Shown in pieces: positions 58,230 to 64,000 of a stretch of 64,000 bases of DNA. The stretch lies in the NCBI RefSeq assembly GCF_018531495.1, contig NZ_JAHDTI010000005.1, positions 434,001 through 498,000 on the forward strand. The letters run 5' to 3'. The notes beneath the pieces were generated by a model that did not search any database, was not told the origin of the DNA, and saw nothing but the letters and a program-made list of their open reading frames with translations. This DNA comes from Nonomuraea sediminis. Its GTDB lineage: Bacteria > Actinomycetota > Actinomycetes > Streptosporangiales > Streptosporangiaceae. Position numbers and translations under genes: made by a program. Position 1 is the stretch's first letter. Every line of letters begins with the position of its first letter.

Positions 58230-58430
58230 TTCTGTACGGCGAGCCGCCGCCACCCGCCGCCCACCGCACTTCGGCCGAGGACCCGCGACCGGCGCTTCCG
58301 GCGAGTCGATGACAGTGCCCCACCGTCACGACACCCGGCACCCAAGTCCCACGGCCCCACGCCGCCCACCGCACAAGGCGCCGCCCCCACCGCCTCACTT
58401 CCCGCCGACCCGGCGCCCGAGCCCGGACCG
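58230..58430 (+). repeat. Dispersed element copy C
   Basis: Begins near TCTGTACGGCGAG, includes GCCGCCCACCGCACTTCGGC, CGACCGGCGCTTCCGGCGAG, GCACAAGGCGCCG and GCCGACCCGGCGCC. It aligns along its length with copy B and in its first ~100 bases with copy A. Confidence 0.82.
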
Positions 58431-58437
58431 TGGGGTG

Positions 58438-58740
58438 CCTTGCGTTGCCAGACCGTGGGTCCCTGATCGCGGGATCCCGGGTGCCCCCCGATTGCCGGAC
58501 CGAGGGTGCACCCGGATAGCCGGACCGTGGGTTTCCTGGATTGCCGGGCCGGGGCGCCTCGAACAGCCGGACCGTGGGGTGCCCGGATCGCGGACCGTGG
58601 TTGATCGCACGACGTGGGCCGGGGCACATCGTGGGGCTCGGCGTCCTGACGGCTGGGTCGAATCGTGGGGTCCCCGACGGTCCGGAGGCCGGGTCGAATC
58701 GTGGAGTGCCCGACAGTCCGGAGGCCGGGTCGAGGGATCG
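58438..58740. repeat. GGACCGTGGG-type degenerate array plus 36-bp tandem pair
   Basis: Units with CCGGACCGTGGGGTGCC and ATTGCCGGACCGAGGG recur at 26-30-base spacing from 58438 to about 58600. GGGTCGAATCGTGG(G/A)GT starts 36-bp units at 58655 and 58691, with a partial third at 58727. Confidence 0.82.
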
Positions 58741-58758
58741 CCTCGGCCCGGCCGGGGG

Positions 58759-59289
58759 TCAGCAGCCGGACTTGGAGCACTGGCCGGCAAGTTCGCCGGC
58801 AGGGCCGTCGGCGGGGTTGTCGGCCTGGTCGTCCTGGGTGGGGGTGGTGGGCTTGGCGGTGTGGGAGTTCTTGCCCGCCGAGCCGGTGTCGGCGGTCGGT
58901 TTGCCGGTCGGTTGGGTGGGCTGGCGGCTGTCCTGGGGCGTGCCGTCAGACGGGGTGCCCGACTGCGGGTCCCCGTTCGTGGCATCGCCGTTCGTGGCGT
59001 CGCCGTTGGTGGCGTCGCCGTTGGTAGCGTCGCCGTTGGTGGCGTCGCCGTTGGTGATGTCGCCGGACTTGGGGTCGCCGCTGGTCGCCGCGCTGTTCTC
59101 GGGCGGGGTGGCGGGGGTGGTGGGCTGGTTCGCCTGGGCGTCGGAACGGCTGGCCAGGGCGTAGCCGACGCCTCCTGCCGCGAGCACGGTCACCAGGGCC
59201 GAGGCAGCGAGGATGAGGGTCTTCCTGTTGGTGGTGCGTGGCCGGTGATCGTCGTTGCTGAGGGTTTCTGAACGATTCTGCTCGGTCAT
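58759..59289 (-). CDS. Membrane-anchored protein with (NGDAT)n repeat
   Basis: 176 aa from ATG 59289 (MTEQNRSE). Basic cytoplasmic N-terminus, one membrane helix (TLILAASALVTVLAAGGVGYAL) near residues 23-45, then a low-complexity exterior rich in Thr, Asn, Gly, Asp, Pro. It includes five to six NGDAT units encoded by a 15-bp minisatellite. The end is CSKSGC. Function unknown; divergent from the Pro-rich membrane protein at 59405. Confidence 0.7.
   Translation of the reverse strand: MTEQNRSETLSNDDHRPRTTNRKTLILAASALVTVLAAGGVGYALASRSDAQANQPTTPATPPENSAATSGDPKSGDITNGDATNGDATNGDATNGDATNGDATNGDPQSGTPSDGTPQDSRQPTQPTGKPTADTGSAGKNSHTAKPTTPTQDDQADNPADGPAGELAGQCSKSGC
58973..59062 (-). repeat. 15-bp minisatellite, six units
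   Basis: CCGTT(G/C)GTGGCGTCG on the + strand repeats six times with few changes. It encodes NGDAT pentapeptides, so unit gains or losses keep the frame. Confidence 0.9.
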
Positions 59290-59404
59290 GAGGGGGACTT
59301 CTCCCTGCGGTCGTATCGGGAAAGCTCTCCGGCTTCCGCGGGCGATGGACCACACTAGCCGCAGCAGTGGAATGCTCGCGCACCAATCACAAAGGAATCA
59401 CGAC

Positions 59405-60070
59405 TTGTCCGATCTTAGACCTATTAGCGCAGGTCGCCAGGCATGGGTGGCACCGGTCGTGAGCGTCTTAGGAGTCCTCGCCACGGCGGTCCTCGGCATT
59501 TCCCTGGCCATCCTGGGAAGCCGCCCGCCGTCCCGGGAAAACGCGGCGGTATTGCATCGGGAAATACCGCTTTCCCCTTCACCGAACACGCCACTCGTCG
59601 GGCACGTCGTGAGCGCGGAATCCGTGCGCGCGTCGGTGCTCGGATGGATCGAGCCGTTCCCGCCACCGGTGCTCGCCGACGGCTTCCAACCGCCTGACAG
59701 CACGCCCCAAGCCACCACGGAAGGCGATCTGCCTGGCTACGCGGGGCTCCCGGGTGTCGCGGTACTACCGGGGAATGCCGAGACACCGGGCCACGAAGGA
59801 AGCGCTCCGGGGACGTCGCGACGCACCGAACCGGATGATGCGCAGCGCGTCTTCTCCCCCGAAGCCGTCCCCCCGGCTCCGCCAACCGCAACCCCGCGTG
59901 CGGCACCGCAGCCCGCCCCGGTGGCGACCACGGCGCCGACCACAGGGGCCACCACAGCGACCCCGCGCAGGCAGCCCGCCCAGGTCAGCGGGCCGAACCC
60001 GTGCGCCACGTTCAACGACTTCCGCCGCCCCTACTGCGAGCAGGTCATGCGCGACCTCGCCCACCGCTGA
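59405..60070 (+). CDS. Pro/Ala-rich membrane-anchored protein, unknown
   Basis: 221 aa. TTG 59405 has AAAGGA nine bases upstream (59391-59396) and is a better start than ATG 59372. One membrane helix near residues 14-40 (VVSVLGVLATAVLGISLAIL), followed by a Pro/Thr/Ala-rich extracellular region. The C-terminal CATFNDFRRPYCEQVMRDL holds two Cys that may form a disulfide. No family recognised. Confidence 0.6.
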   Translation: MSDLRPISAGRQAWVAPVVSVLGVLATAVLGISLAILGSRPPSRENAAVLHREIPLSPSPNTPLVGHVVSAESVRASVLGWIEPFPPPVLADGFQPPDSTPQATTEGDLPGYAGLPGVAVLPGNAETPGHEGSAPGTSRRTEPDDAQRVFSPEAVPPAPPTATPRAAPQPAPVATTAPTTGATTATPRRQPAQVSGPNPCATFNDFRRPYCEQVMRDLAHR

Positions 60071-60153
60071 ACGGCCGGCCGTACGGAAAGAACCGCCGAA
60101 CGGCCAGCCGTACAGAAAGAACCGCTGAGTGGCCGGCCTACGGAAAGAACCGC
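60068..60153. repeat. 29-bp tandem repeat, three copies
   Basis: (T/C)GAACGGCCGGCCGTACGG plus AAAGAACCGC at 60068-60096, 60097-60125 and 60126-60153 (last one lacks one base). It fills the whole gap between the Pro-rich protein and the end of miaB, so it may double as a terminator. Confidence 0.9.
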
Positions 60154-60154
60154 G

Positions 60155-61645
60155 TCAGTGGGCCGAGCAGGCGTTGGCCGGAGCGGGAGTGGGGGCGGGA
60201 CGGCCGCGGGTGGGCATGCCGAGCAGGACGCCCGAGGCCGTGGGAGCCTCGCGCCTGGCCTGCCAGGCGTCGCCCGCGCGGGTGCGCCGCAGCGCCAGGG
60301 GCTGCCCGTCGGCGACCAGGTGGTGCGGGGCCGCGTAGGTGACCTCGACCGTGACCATGTCGCCGGGCCTGGGGGCTTCCTCACCGACCGCGAAGTGGAC
60401 GAGCCGGTTGTCGGGCGCGCGGCCGGACAAGCGGTGCGTGACCTCGTCCTTGCGGCCCTCGCCCTCGGCGACCAGGACCTCGAGCGTGCGGCCGACCTGC
60501 TTCTTGTTCTCCTCCCAGGAGATCTCCTCCTGCAGGGCGACCAGGCGCTCGTAGCGCTCCTGGACGACCTCCTTGGGCACCTGGCCGGGCATGGTGGCCG
60601 CGGGGGTGCCGGGGCGGATGGAGTACTGGAAGGTGAAGGCGTTGGCGAAGCGGCTCTGCCGTACGACGTCGAGCGTCTCCTGGAAGTCCTCCTCGGTCTC
60701 GCCGGGGAAGCCGACGATGATGTCGGTGGAGATGGCGGCGTCGGGCATCGCGGCGCGGACGCGCTCGATGATGCCGAGGTAGCGCTCCTTGCGGTAGGAG
60801 CGGCGCATCTCCTTCAGCAACCGCGACGAACCCGACTGCAGCGGCATGTGGAGCTGGTGCATGACGTTGGGCGTCTCGGCCATGGCGGCGATGACGTCGT
60901 CGGTGAAGGCCGCAGGATGGGGCGAGGTGAAGCGGACCCGCTCCAGGCCGGGAACATCCCCGCATGCCCTGAGGAGCTTGCCGAAGGCCAGGCGGTCGCC
61001 GAACTCGACGCCGTAGGTGTTGACGTTCTGCCCGAGCAGGGTGACCTCGAGGACGCCCTGGTCGACCAGCGCCTGGACCTCGGCCAGGACGTCGCCGGGC
61101 CGCCGGTCCTTCTCCTTGCCGCGTAGCGACGGCACGATGCAGAACGTGCAGGTGTTGTTGCAGCCGACCGAGATCGACACCCAGGCGGCGTAGGGCGACT
61201 CCCGCTTGGTGGGCAGCGTGGAGGGGAAGACCTCCAGCGACTCCTTCAGCTCGACCTGCGCCTCGCCCTGGATGCGAGCCCGCTCGAGCAGCACCGGCAG
61301 CGAGCCGATGTTGTGGGTGCCGAACACGACGTCCACCCAGGGCGCCTTGCGGACGATCTCGCCCTGGTCCTTCTGCGCCAGGCAGCCGCCCACGGCGATC
61401 TGCATGCCCGGCTTGGAGGCCTTCACCGGACGCAGGTGGCCGAGATTGCCGTAGAGCCTGTTGTCGGCGTTCTCCCGGACGGCACACGTGTTGAACACGA
61501 CCACGTCGGCGGCCTCGCCCTCGAGGGCGGGCACGTAGCCCGCTTCCTCCAGCAGGCCCGACAGCCGCTCGGAGTCGTGCACGTTCATCTGGCACCCGTA
61601 TGTGCGCACTTCATAGGTGCGGGCGCTCTCCTGGGTCACAGTCAT
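60155..61645 (-). CDS. miaB: tRNA-2-methylthio-N6-dimethylallyladenosine synthase
   Basis: 496 aa from ATG 61645 (MTVTQESARTYEVRTYGCQMN). Radical SAM methylthiotransferase that modifies the A37 made by MiaA. N-terminal cluster cysteines are in TYGCQMN, FNTCAVRENAD and VGGCLAQ; the radical SAM cluster is CNNTCTFC; a C-terminal TRAM domain follows (VAEGEGRKDEVTHRLSGR, VEVTYAAPHHL). Start at 61645 fits the family better than 61771. Confidence 0.95.
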   Translation of the reverse strand: MTVTQESARTYEVRTYGCQMNVHDSERLSGLLEEAGYVPALEGEAADVVVFNTCAVRENADNRLYGNLGHLRPVKASKPGMQIAVGGCLAQKDQGEIVRKAPWVDVVFGTHNIGSLPVLLERARIQGEAQVELKESLEVFPSTLPTKRESPYAAWVSISVGCNNTCTFCIVPSLRGKEKDRRPGDVLAEVQALVDQGVLEVTLLGQNVNTYGVEFGDRLAFGKLLRACGDVPGLERVRFTSPHPAAFTDDVIAAMAETPNVMHQLHMPLQSGSSRLLKEMRRSYRKERYLGIIERVRAAMPDAAISTDIIVGFPGETEEDFQETLDVVRQSRFANAFTFQYSIRPGTPAATMPGQVPKEVVQERYERLVALQEEISWEENKKQVGRTLEVLVAEGEGRKDEVTHRLSGRAPDNRLVHFAVGEEAPRPGDMVTVEVTYAAPHHLVADGQPLALRRTRAGDAWQARREAPTASGVLLGMPTRGRPAPTPAPANACSAH

Positions 61646-61842
61646 CGCGTGTTCAAGGGTAGTCCTTGTACGGCAAGCGTCGCCCCTGACAGGGTGACTC
61701 CACTCACACCCCTCGCTCTCTGTAATCAGGGACGGGAATTTGTCGGTGTTTTCCCTAGTCGCACGATCCAAAAGGCCAGCTTGGTGGCATGATGTGATCG
61801 GATCGGTACCACTCGGTTAGTGCGCAGCGTCTTAGTAACCTC

Positions 61843-61848
61843 TACGTT
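61843..61848 (+). promoter_or_regulatory. Possible -10 box of leaderless gluA
   Basis: TACGTT lies seven bases before ATG 61856 and no Shine-Dalgarno is visible. The -35 region (about GTGCGC, 17-base spacing) is weak. Confidence 0.4.
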
Positions 61849-61855
61849 TTGATCC

Positions 61856-62611
61856 ATGACGGAGAACGGGGACGCGACTCCACTGGTGCAGTTGGAGGCC
61901 GTCAACAAACACTTCGGGACATTGCACGTCCTGAAGGACATCAACCTGACCGTCTCCCGTGGCGAGGTACTGGTCGTGATCGGCCCGTCAGGTGGCGGGA
62001 AGTCCACGCTCTGCCGGGCCATCAACCGCCTGGAGACCATCGACGGCGGCCGGATCGTCTTCGACGGACAGCCGCTGCCGGAGGAGGGAAAGGCGCTGGC
62101 CAAGTTGCGTTCCGAGGTCGGCATGGTGTTCCAGTCCTTCAACCTGTTCGCCCACAAGACGATCCGTGAGAACGTCACGCTCGGGCCGGTCAAGGTGCGC
62201 AAGAAGGCCAGGGACGCCGCCGACAGGCGGGCCATGGAGCTGCTCGAGCGTGTGGGGATCGCCGCGCAGGCCGACAAGTACCCCGCCCAGCTCTCGGGCG
62301 GCCAGCAGCAACGGGTCGCCATCGCCAGGGCGCTCGCGATGGATCCGAAGATGATCCTCTTCGACGAGCCGACGTCCGCCCTGGACCCGGAGATGGTGCA
62401 GGAAGTGCTCGACGTCATGATCGGGCTGGCCCGCGACGGCATGACGATGATGGTGGTCACCCACGAGATGGGCTTCGCCCGCAGAGCGGCCAACCGGGTC
62501 GTGTTCATGGCCGACGGACAGATCGTCGAGGAGAACACCCCGGACGAGTTCTTCACCAACGCCCAGACCGACCGGGCGAAGGACTTCCTCTCGAAGATCC
62601 TCACGCACTGA
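61856..62611 (+). CDS. gluA: Glutamate/polar amino acid ABC transporter ATP-binding protein
   Basis: 251 aa. Walker A GPSGGGKST, Q-loop VFQSFNLFAHKT, signature LSGGQQQR and Walker B ILFDEPTSALDPEMV, with the His-loop VVTHEMGFAR. The sequence type and the following binding-protein and permease genes identify a polar amino-acid importer, probably glutamate as in the actinobacterial gluABCD system. Confidence 0.93.
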   Translation: MTENGDATPLVQLEAVNKHFGTLHVLKDINLTVSRGEVLVVIGPSGGGKSTLCRAINRLETIDGGRIVFDGQPLPEEGKALAKLRSEVGMVFQSFNLFAHKTIRENVTLGPVKVRKKARDAADRRAMELLERVGIAAQADKYPAQLSGGQQQRVAIARALAMDPKMILFDEPTSALDPEMVQEVLDVMIGLARDGMTMMVVTHEMGFARRAANRVVFMADGQIVEENTPDEFFTNAQTDRAKDFLSKILTH

Positions 62612-62628
62612 GATTGAGGTAACCAACT

Positions 62629-63489
62629 ATGCAGATGCGTCGAACGGGGGCGGTCTTCGCCGTCGCGGCCCTGGCGCTGGGAGTCGCCGCCTGTGGCGGT
62701 AACAAGACCTACGCCTCCCTGAGCGAGAAGCTCAAGGACAGCAACGAGGTGACCGTCGGCACCAAGTGGGACCAGCCCAGCCTGGGTCTCAAGCAGGGTG
62801 ACGCGCCCGTCGGCTTCGACGTCGACGTGGCCAAGGCGGTGCTGACGGAGATCAACGGCGGCAAGGAGCCGAAGATCACCTGGAAGGAGTCCGCCTCGTC
62901 CAACCGTGAGGCGTTCCTGGCCAACGGCACCGTGGACATCATCTTCGCCACGTACTCCATCACCGACGCCCGTAAGCCCAAGGTCACCTTCGGCGGGCCG
63001 TACGTGATCGCGCACCAGGACGTCATGGTCCGCAAGGACGACACGTCCATCACCAAGCCGCAGGACCTCGCGAACAAGCGGATCTGCAAGGCGGCCGGCT
63101 CCAACTCCTACAAGCGGATCACCGAGCCGCCGCCGGACGGCCAGCTGGGCCTGTCCACCGCCAAGACGGTGGACGCCGCCAACTACTCCGAGTGCGTGCA
63201 GAAGCTGAGCGGCAGCAACCTCGACGCCGTCACCACCGACGACCTGATCCTGGCGGGCTTCGCCAAGCAGGCCGGCGGCAACTTCAAGATCCTCGGCCAG
63301 CCGTTCACGGATGAGAAGTACGGCATCGGCCTGAAGAAGGGCGACAAGACCACCTGCGAGGCCGTGAACGTCGCGGTCAAGAAGCTGTGGGACAACGGGA
63401 CCATGAAGCAGCTGCTGGACAAGTGGTTCGGCGGCACGGAAGGTCTGAAGCTGTCCGAGACCGCTCCGCCCGCGGAGGGGTGCAGCTAG
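62629..63489 (+). CDS. gluB: Glutamate-binding lipoprotein GluB
   Basis: 286 aa. Lipoprotein signal with lipobox VAAC (Cys22). Periplasmic-type binding fold class II: EVTVGTKWDQPSLGL, PVGFDVDVAKAVL, VDIIFATYSITDARK and VTFGGPYVIAHQD. Binds the amino acid outside the membrane for GluCD. GAGGTAA precedes the ATG. Confidence 0.92.
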   Translation: MQMRRTGAVFAVAALALGVAACGGNKTYASLSEKLKDSNEVTVGTKWDQPSLGLKQGDAPVGFDVDVAKAVLTEINGGKEPKITWKESASSNREAFLANGTVDIIFATYSITDARKPKVTFGGPYVIAHQDVMVRKDDTSITKPQDLANKRICKAAGSNSYKRITEPPPDGQLGLSTAKTVDAANYSECVQKLSGSNLDAVTTDDLILAGFAKQAGGNFKILGQPFTDEKYGIGLKKGDKTTCEAVNVAVKKLWDNGTMKQLLDKWFGGTEGLKLSETAPPAEGCS

Positions 63490-63501
63490 TCACACTGCGA
63501 G

Positions 63502-63531
63502 GCGGCGGCCGTGAACCGGCCGCCGCTCTCC
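63502..63531 (+). terminator. Hairpin between gluB and gluC (attenuator)
   Basis: GCGGCGGCCG and CGGCCGCCGC pair perfectly across TGAAC, followed by TCTCCTTTG. Such hairpins typically lower expression of permease genes relative to the binding protein or stabilise the gluB message. Confidence 0.75.
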
Positions 63532-63549
63532 TTTGTGGTGGGGAGAACG

Positions 63550-64000
63550 ATGAAAGATCTGTTCGATTACGCGGGCGCGCTCGCGGTCGGCTTCCTGCAC
63601 AACGTCGAGCTGGCCGTCCTGTGCGCGGTCTTCTCGCTGATCCTCGGCACGATCCTGGTGGCGATGCGGGTCTCGCCGACGCCCGTACTGCGTGCCGCGG
63701 GCACCATCTACGTCAACGTCGTCAGGAACACGCCGCTGACGCTGATCCTGGCCTTCTCCGCGCTGGGCCTCAGCGACACGCTAGGGCTGACGTTCTCCGA
63801 GGAGCCGCGGACGAACTCGTTCTGGCTGGTGGTGCTCGGCCTGTCCGCCTACACGGCCTCGTTCGTCTGCGAGGCGCTGCGCGCGGGCATCAACACGGTG
63901 CCGATGGGCCAGGCCGAGGCGGCCAGGGCCATCGGGCTGACCTTCACGCAGTCACTGCGGCTGATCATCCTGCCGCAGGCGTTCAGGGCCGTCATCGCGC
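63550..64000 (+). CDS. gluC: Glutamate ABC transporter permease GluC (3' end outside window)
   Basis: 150 aa of the N-terminal part, cut by the right edge. Start ATG 63550 after GGTGGGGAGA. Membrane helices such as VELAVLCAVFSLILGTIL and VVLGLSAYTASFVCEALRAGIN, with the conserved EAAxxxGL ATPase-contact loop (GQAEAARAIGLTFTQSLRLIILPQA region). Works with a second permease, presumably gluD, just outside the window. Confidence 0.9.
   Translation, partial: MKDLFDYAGALAVGFLHNVELAVLCAVFSLILGTILVAMRVSPTPVLRAAGTIYVNVVRNTPLTLILAFSALGLSDTLGLTFSEEPRTNSFWLVVLGLSAYTASFVCEALRAGINTVPMGQAEAARAIGLTFTQSLRLIILPQAFRAVIA

Larger units (their letters stand above)
58154..58758. other. Non-coding, repeat-rich region
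   Basis: No gene supported. It holds copy C of the dispersed element (58230-58430) and a degenerate 26-36-bp array (58438-58740). Open frames in several phases here come from repeat composition. Confidence 0.7.

Noticed and set aside
58973..59062. Possible CRISPR array (regular 15-bp units)
   Set aside because: No unique spacers between units and it is in frame within a coding sequence; it is a minisatellite. The same applies to the 80-bp array at 31072 and the 26-bp array at 32459.
1..64000. tRNA genes as attachment sites or elsewhere
   Set aside because: No cloverleaf-like sequence with a TTCGANTC-type T-loop was found by reading both strands; a covariance search would settle it.

Overview
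The window is very high-GC actinobacterial DNA. GTG and TTG starts, 4-base start/stop overlaps, leaderless-looking promoters and the families present suggest a Streptosporangiales member such as Nonomuraea. That assignment is inferred from gene style, not demonstrated. It holds two blocks: about 27.6 kb of an integrated siphovirus-type prophage whose left end lies outside the window, and about 36 kb of host chromosome.

Prophage, 1-27.7 kb. Positions 1-20.9 kb carry a rightward, almost gapless structural and lysis cassette: terminase large subunit (cut by the window edge), portal, MuF-like minor capsid protein, scaffold, a small Prp-like cysteine protease, major capsid protein, head-tail connectors, tail terminator, tail tube, a tail-assembly chaperone pair joined by a -1 frameshift, tape measure, distal tail and baseplate/fibre proteins, a CHAP endolysin and small membrane proteins, ending in a strong terminator at 20962-21001. 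One leftward lipoprotein gene (9844-10224) interrupts the tail genes and looks like a moron. Positions 21.0-27.6 kb carry a different, mostly leftward cassette typical of actinomycete integrative conjugative elements and plasmids: a GntR/KorSA-like regulator, a TraB/FtsK-type DNA translocase, a SpdB-like DUF2637 membrane protein, a zinc-ribbon membrane protein, DUF6907-like proteins and an iteron-like array beside the translocase gene. The element ends inside comEC, whose last part is missing (it stops right after KVPHH). This identifies the right attachment junction and a probable integration site in a competence gene.

Host, 27.7-37.5 kb, all leftward: truncated comEC, comEA, degV, hutI, hflX and a DUF4097 lipoprotein. 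comEC and its surroundings are full of minisatellites: 24-bp and ~63-bp arrays inside comEC, 80-bp and 26-bp arrays beside it, and a G-rich tract.

Host, 37.6-44.0 kb, rightward: aceB-glcD-glcE-glcF-iclR, a compact unit that would oxidise glycolate to glyoxylate and condense it with acetyl-CoA to malate. It has a recognisable promoter/operator.

Host, 44.0-64.0 kb: mixed single genes (VOC proteins, DUF2277, a metzincin-like protein, an HNH lipoprotein, a cupin, an SDR, a large repeat-type protein), then the miaA-dapF and miaB tRNA-modification/DAP genes commonly syntenic with hflX in actinobacteria, plus ogt, rnz, a LigB-like protein, a MarR/VOC divergent pair and a PEP-mutase-like enzyme. The window ends in gluABC, a polar amino-acid ABC importer. 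A dispersed ~190-bp repeat occurs three times (two inverted copies at 44.0-44.3 kb, one at 58.2 kb). No tRNA, rRNA, CRISPR array, transposase or integrase was seen.
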